A stretch of 64,000 nucleotides of DNA from contig NZ_CP108882.1 of NCBI RefSeq assembly GCF_036347055.1, positions 7,304,001 to 7,368,000 on the forward strand. Reading direction: 5' to 3'. The notes beneath the pieces were generated by a model. That model made no database searches. It was given only the letters and a program-made list of their open reading frames with translations, and was not told the DNA's origin. Positions 43,901 to 52,027 of this stretch are shown here, one piece after another. Numbering within the stretch: the stretch's first letter is position 1; every line of letters starts with the position of its first letter. The translations under genes and the position numbers were made by a program. The DNA is from Streptomyces sp. NBC_00820 (GTDB taxonomy: Bacteria; Actinomycetota; Actinomycetes; Streptomycetales; Streptomycetaceae).

Positions 43901-46616
43901 GCAGCTCGCCGCGACGGGCGGCGGCGCCGTACTGGAGAGCGTCTCCTTCCCGCAGGCGCTGGCACCGGCCGACGGCGCGCGCGAGGTCCAGCTGATCATC
44001 GAGGAGCCGGGAGGCCTGGGGGCCGCCCCGGCCGGCCACGGCACGCCGCCGAGGAACTTCCGCGTGGTCAGCGGGCCCGCGGACGGGGCGCACTCCCACG
44101 AGTGGACCAGCCACGCGTCGGGCACGCTGCGCACGACTCCGCCCCCGGCGGCCCCGTCGCGAACGCAGCCGCCTGGCGACCTGCTCGACGGCCCCGGCGA
44201 GCGCCTCGACGGCACGGCCTTCTACGCGGCGATGCACGCCTCGGGCGCCGACCTCGGACCGAGCTTCCGGCGCATAGGCCGGCTGAGGCGTCATCAGGAC
44301 GAGCTCGTGATCCGCATGGACTCGCCCGAGTACGACGGCGCGGACGGCCCCTTCCCTCTGCACCCCGGACTCGTCGACGCCTGCGTCCAGGCCGTGGTGG
44401 CCCTGGCCTGGTCGGCGCGGCCCGACGCGGAACTGGGGGTGCGGGTCCCCATCCGGCTCGACGCCCTGCGGTTCCACAAGGCACAGCCGTCCGGGCACCT
44501 GTGGTGCCGGGTCCAGGAACGGTCCGAACTGAGCCCTGACGGCGACACGGTCGTAGCCGATCTGACCCTGACCGACCAGGACGGCGAAGTCGTCCTGGAG
44601 CTGGACGGCCTGTGGGTGCGCCGCGTGTCGGCGTCCACGCTGCTGCGCCGGGACACCGTCGTGGTGCGGCGCCCGGCGTGGCAGACCTCGGCCGTCCCTC
44701 CCTCGTCCGCGGCCACGACGGCCTGGCTGGTCCTCACCGACCGCCGGGGAGTGGGCTCCGCGCTGGCCGCACGACTGCGCGAGGCCGGGCACCAGGTCAC
44801 CGTCGCCGAAGCCGGGGACGGAGCCCACGGCGAGGACACCCTCAAGGCTCTGGTCCGGGAGTGCGCCGCCGCCGCGGCGGCCGGCGAGCCGCGAGGTTCC
44901 GCCGCACCGGGCCGCCCCCTGAACGTGGCGTTCCTGCGGGGCCTGGACGACCCCGAGGGCCCCCTCACCGGGGAATCGCTCGACGGGGCGCAGCAGCACG
45001 GCACCGCCGCCCTGCTCACCGTCCTGCAGACGCTGGCCACCACCGCGGAGGCGGCCCGGGTTCTGGTCGCGACGCGCGGAACCTGGTCACCGGCCAACCC
45101 GCACAGCGCGTCACCCGCACCGGGGGCCGGGGTCGCCCACGCGACGCTGTGGGGCCTCGCCGCCATCGCGAACGCCGAGAACCCGGACGTACGGTGCGTG
45201 CTGGTCGATCTCGATCCGGAGATCCGGTCGCTCGAAAGCGAAGCCGCGGCCCTGTTCGCGGAGGCGCTCGCGACCGGCGAGGACACACAGGTCGCCGTCC
45301 ACGCCGGCGGCCGCCGCGTCGCCGGGACCACGGCGGTGGTCGCGTCGAGCGCCACGGGCGGGAATCCGGTACGACCCGACGGCACCTATCTGGTGACCGG
45401 TGGCCTCGGGGCACTGGGCCTGCACACGGCCAACTGGCTGGTCAGCCGCGGGGCCCGGCACCTCGTCCTGTGCGGCCGCACGGCTCCGTCGGCCGCCGCC
45501 GAGCACCGTATCGGCGCATGGCGGCAGGAGGGAGTCCGTGTCCAGGTCCACCAGGCGGATGTCGCCGACCCACGCGACGTGGCACGAGTCCTGGCCGAGG
45601 TGTCCGGTTCCCTGCCGCCGCTGCGCGGGGTCGTGCACGGAGCCGGCGTACTGGACGACGGCGGCCTCCAGGCACAGACCGCCGACCGGCTGCGCACGGT
45701 CCTGGCCCCCAAGATGCACGGCGCCTGGAACCTGCACGAGCTGACGCGGGACGCCGAGTTGGACTTCTTCGTCCTGTACTCGTCCGTCGCGGCCCTCATG
45801 GGCTCGCGCGGACAGAGCGGTTACGCCGCCGCCAACTCCTTCCTGGACGCCCTCGCCCACCACCGGCAGGCCCTCGGACTGCCAGGCACGAGTGTGGCGT
45901 GGGGACCGTGGAGCGGCGCCGGCATGGTCGCCACCCTCGACGAGCACGCCGGACGCCGGGTCCAGGACAGCGGCTTCGGCATGCTGGAGCCCGGACCCGC
46001 CTTCCAGGCCCTGGAAGAGGTCCTGCGGGCGGGTGTCCCCCACGCCTACGTCCACGCAGGGGAGGGCGCCGAGGTCCGTTCGGCCGCACCCCGGACGGTC
46101 CCGCGGGGGCCGTCCGCAGCGGGGCAGGCCGTGTACGACCGCCCCGAAGGCCTCGGTCCCGCCGTCGCCGCCCGCAATGACACCGAGGCGGCCTTCGTCT
46201 CGATCTGGGAGTCGCTGCTCGGCATCCACCCCATCGGAATCGAGGACGACTACTTCCAGCTGGGCGGCGACTCCATCACCAGCCTTCGGATCATCAGCCG
46301 GGCCAAGCAGGCCGGCATCCGGCTCACCGAGGCCGACTTCTTCAGCCGCCCGACCATCGCGCAGCTCGCGGCCGCCGCCGAGACCGACGCCGCTCCCACG
46401 CCTCGCAGGGCCGCGACAGGTCCCGCCCCGCAGTCGGGAGCCGGCCGGCCCGCGCGTGCGGACGCACCCGCCACCCACCTCGGCGAGGGCGACCTGCGAC
46501 GGCTGATGTCCCGCATCGGCGGCGTCATGGTCGCCCCGGACGACGACGCCGAACACTCAGGCGCGGCCGTCGACGCCCATGACACGCACGCACGCACAGA
46601 AAGGCAGAACGGATGA
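40971..46616 (+). CDS. Type I polyketide synthase, KS-AT-DH-KR-ACP
   Basis: An 1881-aa module. N-terminal docking helix ([20 protein letters not shown]); KS (34-455; C205 in DTGCSSSLVTV); AT (about 559-835; S651 in GHSIGEY, HAFH at 751-754, predicting malonyl-CoA); DH (about 930-1210; H954 in the variant HxxxDxxxxP motif, D1136 in VDACVQAVV); KR (TGGLGALG from 1476, Y1618 in GQSGYAAAN); ACP (about 1735-1805; S1768 in LGGDSITSL); C-terminal docking tail. It should add one malonate and form an alpha,beta-double bond. The DH glycine is replaced by Asp, but both catalytic residues remain. ATG 40971 with AGGAG upstream overlaps the first PKS; the stop overlaps the NRPS ATG (ATGA). Confidence 0.95.
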   Translation: MTSITDRIAALPEAQRALVEERLRRQKSPAPALEPIAVVGMGCRFPGGVDGPEAFWDLLKSRTDATSVVPADRWDAERPHGSESAQPDSVRSTRGGFLDSVDAFDAEFFGIPPREAETLDPQHRLLLEVAWEALEHMGQAPTSLRGTRTGVFVGIGVDDYKLLQTGDPARLDGHMATGNLFCTAPGRISYLLGLHGPSLAVDTGCSSSLVTVHLAMQSLRSGECDLALAGGVSLMIAPEMTADLSQAGVLSPQGRSRAFDAAADGYARGEGAGIVVLKRLSDAQAAGDTVLAVIRGSAVNHGGRGSGLTVPNGSAQKDLITAALKAAGVAPAEVDYVEAHGTGTPIGDPIEANALGAAYRPGREPGRPLLTGTVKTNVGHLEAAAGVAGLMKVVLSLGHQEIPAHLHLNDRTTHVSWDELLLDVPARPVPWPRGTRPRLAGVSSFGIGGTNAHLIVAEAPAAAPAPDRAGHGHHPVALSGPDEPALRRVVERYRHHLAAHPDLHTADLAYSVNTGRAHFAHRALFVASDTEDLAASLAAWQPRSRPAVRRGSGRELRVAFLFTGQASQYLGMGAGLYTGQPVFRRALDTCAELLRERYGWSLTDLLYGPEADPLLIDRTEYAQPALFSMAYALVSMWQAWGVRPSVVLGHSIGEYAAACAAGVLRLEDALTLVAERGRLMGGLPEDGGMAVLLADEATVSRLLAPFADRLSVAAVNGPLQTAVSGPADALDELLARALDSGVGSRRLTTSHAFHSALMDPVLEPLGSLAAGVTHRPGTVPVISTVTGMPVHGEDMAGADYWQRNARQPVRFLPAVRALVERRFDIALEIGPDAVLSRLVTKQGLDPREDRLWLPSLTRHTDDRQQVLRTLGSLYEAGADIDWQAVHAGAPGRKVPLPTYPFGRKRYWRDTRTGRGTRHTGTAAFPGTPLRSPALAGTVYRSRFTADSPAFLADHVLFDEVVVPAASHLAMTLAAAVQQLAATGGGAVLESVSFPQALAPADGAREVQLIIEEPGGLGAAPAGHGTPPRNFRVVSGPADGAHSHEWTSHASGTLRTTPPPAAPSRTQPPGDLLDGPGERLDGTAFYAAMHASGADLGPSFRRIGRLRRHQDELVIRMDSPEYDGADGPFPLHPGLVDACVQAVVALAWSARPDAELGVRVPIRLDALRFHKAQPSGHLWCRVQERSELSPDGDTVVADLTLTDQDGEVVLELDGLWVRRVSASTLLRRDTVVVRRPAWQTSAVPPSSAATTAWLVLTDRRGVGSALAARLREAGHQVTVAEAGDGAHGEDTLKALVRECAAAAAAGEPRGSAAPGRPLNVAFLRGLDDPEGPLTGESLDGAQQHGTAALLTVLQTLATTAEAARVLVATRGTWSPANPHSASPAPGAGVAHATLWGLAAIANAENPDVRCVLVDLDPEIRSLESEAAALFAEALATGEDTQVAVHAGGRRVAGTTAVVASSATGGNPVRPDGTYLVTGGLGALGLHTANWLVSRGARHLVLCGRTAPSAAAEHRIGAWRQEGVRVQVHQADVADPRDVARVLAEVSGSLPPLRGVVHGAGVLDDGGLQAQTADRLRTVLAPKMHGAWNLHELTRDAELDFFVLYSSVAALMGSRGQSGYAAANSFLDALAHHRQALGLPGTSVAWGPWSGAGMVATLDEHAGRRVQDSGFGMLEPGPAFQALEEVLRAGVPHAYVHAGEGAEVRSAAPRTVPRGPSAAGQAVYDRPEGLGPAVAARNDTEAAFVSIWESLLGIHPIGIEDDYFQLGGDSITSLRIISRAKQAGIRLTEADFFSRPTIAQLAAAAETDAAPTPRRAATGPAPQSGAGRPARADAPATHLGEGDLRRLMSRIGGVMVAPDDDAEHSGAAVDAHDTHARTERQNG

Positions 46617-49600
46617 CCACGAGCGTCGAAGGGGTCCACCCCCTCTCCCCGCTCCAACAGGGCCTGCTCTACCACTCCATCGTCGACCCCGACACGTCCT
46701 TCTACGTCGACCAGATCGTCCAGCGCCTCGACGGACACCTCGACGCGGACGTGCTGGAGCAGGCATGGCAGCAGGTCGTGGACCGGCACACCATTCTGCG
46801 GACCTCCTTCCACTGGGAGGAGATCGACGAGCCCGCACAGGTCGTCCACGCCCAGGGCGTCGCGAAGATCGAGCGGCACGACTGGCGCGACACCGGCGCC
46901 GCCGACGCCGGGGCGGGTGCGGTCGACGAGCGGCTGGAGAGTTTCCTGCGCGACGACCGGGGCCGGGGCTTCCGCCTCGACCGCCTGCCGCTGCTGCGGC
47001 TGCACCTCGTCCGCGTGGCCGAGAGCCGGCACGTCTTCGTCCTGCGCTACCACCACATCCTGCTCGACGCCTGGTCGGCCCTGATGCTGCTGGAGGAGGC
47101 GTTCGCCGCTTACGACCGCCTGGTGCGCGGGGAGCGGCAGCCCCTGCCGAAGGTGCGGCCGTACCACGACTACGTCACCTGGCTGCGCCGCCAGGACCTG
47201 AGCCGGGCCGAGGGGTTCTGGCGCACGGAACTCGCCGGCTTTCGGCCGGCACCGCTCGCCCTGGCCATCCCGGAGGAGTGCCGGGAGCCCGGGAGCCAGG
47301 ACCGGGAGAACCCGGAGGTGTCGCGTGTGCTGCCGCGCGCCACCGCGGACGCCCTGCGGCGGCTGGCACGCGACCACCGGCTCACGCTCAGCACCGTGTT
47401 GCAGACCGCCTGGGGCCTGGTCCTGAGCCGGTACACGGGCCGGCGGGACGTCGTGTTCGGGATGACGATGACGCACCGCCCGGCCGACCTCGACGGGATC
47501 GAGGACACCCTCGGGCTGTTCATCAACACGCTTCCGCTGCGGGTCCGCGTCGATCCCGACCGCCCGTTCTCCGAAGCGTGCGCCGATACGCGGGCCGCGC
47601 AGACACGCGTACGGGGCCACCTGGAGAGCGCCCTGGCCGAAGTCCAGCGGTGGAGCGACGCGGAACCGGACGAGCCTCTCTTCGAGAGCATCATGACGAT
47701 CCTCAACGTGCCGAGGATCGACACCCTGGGCAACCGCTCCGGGGAACTCGCCGTCCAGCGCGGGGAGTACCGGTACCACACCAACTATCCGCTGGCCGTC
47801 CTCGTCGTCCCGGACGAGGAGATCACGCTGCGCATCGGCTACGACCGGGCCCGCTTCGGCGCGGCCGAGATCGACCGCATGCTCGGCCATCTCGCCACCG
47901 TCCTGGAGAGCGTCGCCGCCGACTTCGTCCGTCCGCCGAGCGGTATCTCCCTGCTGACCGGCGAGGAGCGTCAGGCGATCGAGACATGGGGGCGCGGGCC
48001 CTTTGCGCCGCTTCCGGAGATCTGCCTCCACCAGCTGTTCGAGGAGCAGGTGCGACGGACACCGGACGCCCCGGCCCTCGCCCACGGCCCCGAGACCCTG
48101 ACCTACCGGCAACTCGACGGACGCGCCAATCAGCTGGCCCGCTTCCTGCGGGAGCGCGGCGTCGGGGTGGAGTCGCGCGTCGGACTCTGCCTGGACCGGT
48201 CCGTGGACCTGGTCGTCGCGATCCTCGCCGTGCTGAAGGCGGGCGCCGCGTTCGTACCCCTGGACCCCGCCTATCCGCTGGACCGGCTGGACTTCATGAG
48301 CCGGGACGCAGGACTCTCCCTGCTCCTCACGGATGCCAGGACCCAGCAGCATCTCTCGGCCCTGGACGTACCCTGCCTCCAGCCGGCGGACGAGCGCGAG
48401 AAGATCGATGCCCACGACACGGCCCCCGTCACCGGCGACGTCCGGCCCGGCAACCTCGCGTACGTCATCTACACGTCGGGTTCGACCGGGCAGCCCAAAG
48501 GTGCCCTCGTCACCCACGACGGGGTGGTGAACAGCTGCCTCGCCCAGCGGGACGTGTTCGGCGTCGGACCGCACGACCGGGTACTGCAATGGGCGTCTCC
48601 GAGCTTCGACGCCTCCGTGTTCGAGGTCTTCCTCGCCCTGGGCGCGGGCGCGGTCCTGTGCCTCGCCGCGCAGGAGGACCTCATGCCCGGCCCGGCGCTG
48701 GTCGAGCTGCTGACGCGCGAGCGCGTCACCTGGCTGGTCATGGCCCCCTCCGCGCTGGCGGCGTTGCCGGCAGGGGCGGCCGGCCAACTGCCCGCGCTGC
48801 GCGGCATCGTCCTCGGCGGCGAGTCGGTGTCCGCGGAGCTGATGGCACGCTGGGTACCCGGACGCCGCGTCTTCAACGTCTACGGCCACACGGAGACCAG
48901 CATCTGGGCCACGGTGCAGGAGTGCGCCGCGGACGGACGCCGCCCCTCCGTCGGCCGGCCCGTGCGCGGCGTGCGACTCCACCTGCTCGACAGCGGCGGA
49001 CAGCCCGTCCCGGTCGGTCTTCCCGGTGAGCTGTGCCTCGGCGGCGTCGCCGTCGGCCGCGGTTATCTCGACCGGCCCGGTCTGACCGCTGAACGCTTCC
49101 CGGCCGACCCCTTCTCCTCACGCGCCGGCTCCCGCCTCTACCGCAGCGGCGACCTGCTGCGCTGGCGCCCCGACGGCCGCCTGGACTTCGTCGGCCGGGC
49201 CGACGGACAGACCAAGCTGCGGGGCCTGCGCATCGAGACGGGCGAGGTGGAAAGCGCGCTACGGGAACACCCCACGGTCAAGGACGCGGCGGTGCAGGTC
49301 CGGACAGGCGCGGCGGACGGCGATCAGCTACTGGTGGCCTACCTCGTACTGGCACCCGGGGACGCGCACGAGCCGGCGGACTGGCGAGGCTTCCTCGGGG
49401 GCAAGCTGCCGGACTACATGGTGCCCAACGCCTTCGTCACGCTGCCCCACCTGCCCCTGACCGCCAACGGGAAGCTGGACCACGCCGCCCTGCCGGCGCC
49501 CGAGCGCACGGTCCCCGCCGAGGCGAGGACCGAACCCGCCACCCCACTGGAGGGGCGGCTCGCCGACCTGTGGGCACGGGCACTGGGCCTGGAGAGCGTC

Positions 49601-49777
49601 GCCACACACGAGGACTTCTTCTTCCTCGGCGGCAACTCCATCAAGGCCACCCTCCTCGCGTCGCGGATCCGCCAGGAGTGGCAGGTCGACTTCTCCGTCC
49701 GCGCGGTGATGGAGAACCCGACGGTCGCCGGTTGCGCGGCCGCCCTCGACGAGATCCTGCGGGAGGAAACCCGATGA
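46613..49777 (+). CDS. Nonribosomal peptide synthetase module, C-A-PCP
   Basis: A 1054-aa single module. Condensation domain (8-440; HHILLDAWS at 147-155, the second-His/Asp catalytic motif with Gly changed to Ala); adenylation domain (about 470-960; YTSGSTGQPKG near 620, FDASVFEVF, YRSGDLLRW, NGKLD); PCP (S1009 in LGGNSIKAT). Read by eye against PheA, the pocket residues are D-A-F-V-V-G-V-I-W-K, which I cannot match to a known amino acid; a hydrophobic or small residue is likely. The A5 motif is YGHTET instead of YGPTE. There is no TE domain. The polyketide chain would be condensed with one amino acid here. ATGA overlaps on both sides and a downstream mbtH support one operon. Confidence 0.95.
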   Translation: MTTSVEGVHPLSPLQQGLLYHSIVDPDTSFYVDQIVQRLDGHLDADVLEQAWQQVVDRHTILRTSFHWEEIDEPAQVVHAQGVAKIERHDWRDTGAADAGAGAVDERLESFLRDDRGRGFRLDRLPLLRLHLVRVAESRHVFVLRYHHILLDAWSALMLLEEAFAAYDRLVRGERQPLPKVRPYHDYVTWLRRQDLSRAEGFWRTELAGFRPAPLALAIPEECREPGSQDRENPEVSRVLPRATADALRRLARDHRLTLSTVLQTAWGLVLSRYTGRRDVVFGMTMTHRPADLDGIEDTLGLFINTLPLRVRVDPDRPFSEACADTRAAQTRVRGHLESALAEVQRWSDAEPDEPLFESIMTILNVPRIDTLGNRSGELAVQRGEYRYHTNYPLAVLVVPDEEITLRIGYDRARFGAAEIDRMLGHLATVLESVAADFVRPPSGISLLTGEERQAIETWGRGPFAPLPEICLHQLFEEQVRRTPDAPALAHGPETLTYRQLDGRANQLARFLRERGVGVESRVGLCLDRSVDLVVAILAVLKAGAAFVPLDPAYPLDRLDFMSRDAGLSLLLTDARTQQHLSALDVPCLQPADEREKIDAHDTAPVTGDVRPGNLAYVIYTSGSTGQPKGALVTHDGVVNSCLAQRDVFGVGPHDRVLQWASPSFDASVFEVFLALGAGAVLCLAAQEDLMPGPALVELLTRERVTWLVMAPSALAALPAGAAGQLPALRGIVLGGESVSAELMARWVPGRRVFNVYGHTETSIWATVQECAADGRRPSVGRPVRGVRLHLLDSGGQPVPVGLPGELCLGGVAVGRGYLDRPGLTAERFPADPFSSRAGSRLYRSGDLLRWRPDGRLDFVGRADGQTKLRGLRIETGEVESALREHPTVKDAAVQVRTGAADGDQLLVAYLVLAPGDAHEPADWRGFLGGKLPDYMVPNAFVTLPHLPLTANGKLDHAALPAPERTVPAEARTEPATPLEGRLADLWARALGLESVATHEDFFFLGGNSIKATLLASRIRQEWQVDFSVRAVMENPTVAGCAAALDEILREETR

Positions 49778-50535
49778 GCACACCGGCCGACGCCAGCGCA
49801 CTGTTCCCCTTCGGTCTCCCGGACCCCGACGCTTCCGTGCGGGTCTTCTGCCTGCCGTACGCGGGCGGCGGCGCCGGCCTCTACCGGCCCTGGGTGGCGC
49901 ACGCCGCCACGGCCGCGCGGTTCGTGCCCGTGCAGCTGCCCGGCCGGGAGAACAGGATGGCGGAGGAACCCGAGAAGGACTTCGACGCCCTCGCCGAGCG
50001 CCTGGCCCGCGGGATCGCTCCTTGGACGGGCGAACGGTACGCCCTCTTCGGGCACAGCATGGGCGGCCTGCTCGCCCACGAAGTCACCCACCGGCTGCTC
50101 GAGTCGACCGGCCGGCCGGCCGAACTGCTCGTCGTCTCGGCGTGTGCCGCGCCCGATGTGGAGCGGCCCGACTGGAGCATCCACGACCTGCCCCGCGACG
50201 AGTTCGTCGACCGGCTGCGCAAGCTCGACGGCACCCCGCGCGAGGTGTTCGAGGACGAGGACCTCATCGAGCTGTGCCTGCCGCGCATACGGGCCGACTT
50301 CTCCGTCCTGGCGAGCTACCAGTACCGTCCCCGCGCACCGCTGCCCGTGCCGGTGACGGCCCTCGCAGGGACCCGCGACCCCCAGGTCCCCACCTGGGCA
50401 GTGGCCGAGTGGAAGCGGCACACCAGCGGCGCCTTCGACCTCCACTCGCTGGATGACGACCACTTCTTCCTGAACCGGCACCAGCGGACCATCGCCGATC
50501 ACATCACCAACGCCCTGCGTCCGACGTCCTTCTGA
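49774..50535 (+). CDS. Type II thioesterase
   Basis: A 253-aa thioesterase of the editing type: FCLPYAGGGAGLYRPWVAHA at the N-terminus, PVQLPGRENRMAEEP, the nucleophile elbow YALFGHSMGGLLAHEV, the aspartate region ALAGTRDPQVP and the histidine in LDDDHFFLNRHQ. Such enzymes remove wrong acyl groups from carrier proteins in PKS and NRPS lines, and some release products. It begins in the NRPS stop codon (ATGA), so translation is coupled. Length and motifs are normal. Confidence 0.95.
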   Translation: MSTPADASALFPFGLPDPDASVRVFCLPYAGGGAGLYRPWVAHAATAARFVPVQLPGRENRMAEEPEKDFDALAERLARGIAPWTGERYALFGHSMGGLLAHEVTHRLLESTGRPAELLVVSACAAPDVERPDWSIHDLPRDEFVDRLRKLDGTPREVFEDEDLIELCLPRIRADFSVLASYQYRPRAPLPVPVTALAGTRDPQVPTWAVAEWKRHTSGAFDLHSLDDDHFFLNRHQRTIADHITNALRPTSF

Positions 50536-50610
50536 GACTCACCCCTCCCCATTCGACCCGCCGGCCCGTATGCGACATGAGCCCTGACTGACAGAGAACG
50601 GAACCTGCTG

Positions 50611-50829
50611 ATGACCCGACCGTGGGGCGAGCCCGACGGCTCGTACATGGTGCTGGCCAACGACGAGGCGCAGTACTCGTTGTGGCCCGCGAACGCGGCG
50701 ATACCCGAAGGGTGGAAGGCCGCGCATCCCCCGAGCGACCGGCAGACCTGCCTGACCCATGTGGAAGAGCAGTGGACCGACCTGCGTCCCAAGAGCCTGA
50801 CGAACACGATGAAGAGGAGTACGGCGTGA
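50611..50829 (+). CDS. MbtH family protein
   Basis: A 72-aa MbtH-like protein: SYMVLANDEAQYSLWPANAA, then IPEGWKAAHPPSDRQTCLTH and VEEQWTDLRP carry the conserved N/E-SLWP, IPxGW and three-Trp pattern. MbtH proteins bind adenylation domains and are often needed for their folding or activity; the single NRPS A domain here is the obvious partner. Its stop overlaps the GTG of the methyltransferase gene (GTGA). Confidence 0.93.
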   Translation: MTRPWGEPDGSYMVLANDEAQYSLWPANAAIPEGWKAAHPPSDRQTCLTHVEEQWTDLRPKSLTNTMKRSTA

Positions 50830-51812
50830 ACAAGAGCGGCGCGACGATGGCCGAGGTGTACAACCACGCACTCGCGGCATGGTCGATCAGTGCGGCGTGG
50901 GAGGTCGGCTTCTTCGACGCGATACGTGAACACGGCAGCCTGGACGCCGTGGCCTTCTCCGCCGACCGGGGACTCGACGCGGGGTCGGTCCGCGAACTGG
51001 TGCGGGCGCTGTCCTCCGCGGACATCGTCAGCCGGGACGGTGACACCGTCCGGCCGGGCCCGAACTTCGCCGAGGCGGACCGCTCCAAGTCACTGTTCCA
51101 CTGGATGACCCGAGGCTGCGGCGAGCTGTTCGACACCCTCCCGGACCTGATGCGCAAGGACAACCGCAGCGGCTCCTTCTACCGGCGTGACGCCGCGGCG
51201 ATCAGCGTCGCCTGCCGCGAGATCAATGCCGAGTGGTGGGACCCGGTCTTCCTGCCGGTCGTCGAGACGCTGGACTTCCAGCACGTCGCCGACCTGGGTT
51301 GCGGAAGCGGTGAGCGGCTCATACGCCTCACCGGGGCCCGGCCGGGCGTACGGGGTCTGGGCATCGACCTCGCCGACGGGGCGATCGAGGTCTCCACCAA
51401 GGCGGTGGCCGAGGCCGGCCTGTCGGACCGCATCAGCATCGTCCAGGGCGACGCCACGGCACTCGAACCGCGGCCCGAGTACGCGGGGGTGGACCTGCTC
51501 ACGTCGTTCATGATGGGCCACGACTTCTGGCCCCGTGCCGAGGCGGTCGCGTCGCTGCGCCGCATCCGGGAGGTGTTCCCCGACCTGAAGCACTTCCTGC
51601 TCGCGGACGCCACACGTACCACCGCTTACCCGGATTCGGAGATGCCCATCTTCAGCATGGCCTTCGAGTTCGCCCACGCCGTGATGGGTGACTACCTGCC
51701 CACGCTGGACGAGTGGGGCCCGGTCTTCGAGGAGGCCGGCTGGCGCCTCGTGGAGCAGTACCCGATCAGCGTTCCGGCGGAGAGCGTGATGTTCCACCTC
51801 ACCCCCGCGTGA
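50826..51812 (+). CDS. SAM-dependent methyltransferase of the PKS-NRPS cluster
   Basis: A 328-aa class I methyltransferase with an N-terminal helical dimerisation-like domain (MAEVYNHALAAWSISAAWEV, GFFDAIREHG) and a C-terminal Rossmann core: VADLGCGSGERLIRLTGARP, GIDLADGAIEVSTKAVAEAG, then SIVQGDAT. The arrangement resembles O-methyltransferases of natural-product pathways. It is the last gene of the operon and is followed by a strong hairpin. It may methylate the released PKS-NRPS product (O- or N-methylation, including a carboxyl ester), but the site cannot be read from sequence. Confidence 0.9.
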   Translation: MNKSGATMAEVYNHALAAWSISAAWEVGFFDAIREHGSLDAVAFSADRGLDAGSVRELVRALSSADIVSRDGDTVRPGPNFAEADRSKSLFHWMTRGCGELFDTLPDLMRKDNRSGSFYRRDAAAISVACREINAEWWDPVFLPVVETLDFQHVADLGCGSGERLIRLTGARPGVRGLGIDLADGAIEVSTKAVAEAGLSDRISIVQGDATALEPRPEYAGVDLLTSFMMGHDFWPRAEAVASLRRIREVFPDLKHFLLADATRTTAYPDSEMPIFSMAFEFAHAVMGDYLPTLDEWGPVFEEAGWRLVEQYPISVPAESVMFHLTPA

Positions 51813-51817
51813 CCCGC

Positions 51818-51851
51818 GGCGCCCCGGTGCTCTCCCGAGCGCACCGGGGCG
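51818..51851 (+). terminator. Terminator at the right edge of the biosynthetic cluster
   Basis: Perfect 12-bp stem GCGCCCCGGTGC / GCACCGGGGCGC with a 10-nt loop, starting 6 bp after the methyltransferase stop. Confidence 0.85.
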
Positions 51852-52027
51852 CACCGGTCTCCGGGGGCCGCGGAACCGGTGGAGTCGGACGATCCGTTCG
51901 ATCGAACGGCGCGGCACCGGCGCAGGCTCCAAGCCCGGCGCGTGCATGTCGGCAGGAACCTGCCCGGTCAGCAGGCGCGGCCCGCTGAGACCAGGCCCGC
52001 ACATCGGCGATCTCGAGCTGCTCGGTG

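Noticed and set aside
46250..48982. About 900-codon open frame antisense to the NRPS
   Set aside because: No domain recognised; fully explained by the NRPS on the other strand.
32414..51812. Acyldepsipeptide (ADEP) cluster
   Set aside because: ADEPs need several NRPS modules; here only one C-A-PCP module is present, so ClpP linkage alone does not make it an ADEP cluster.
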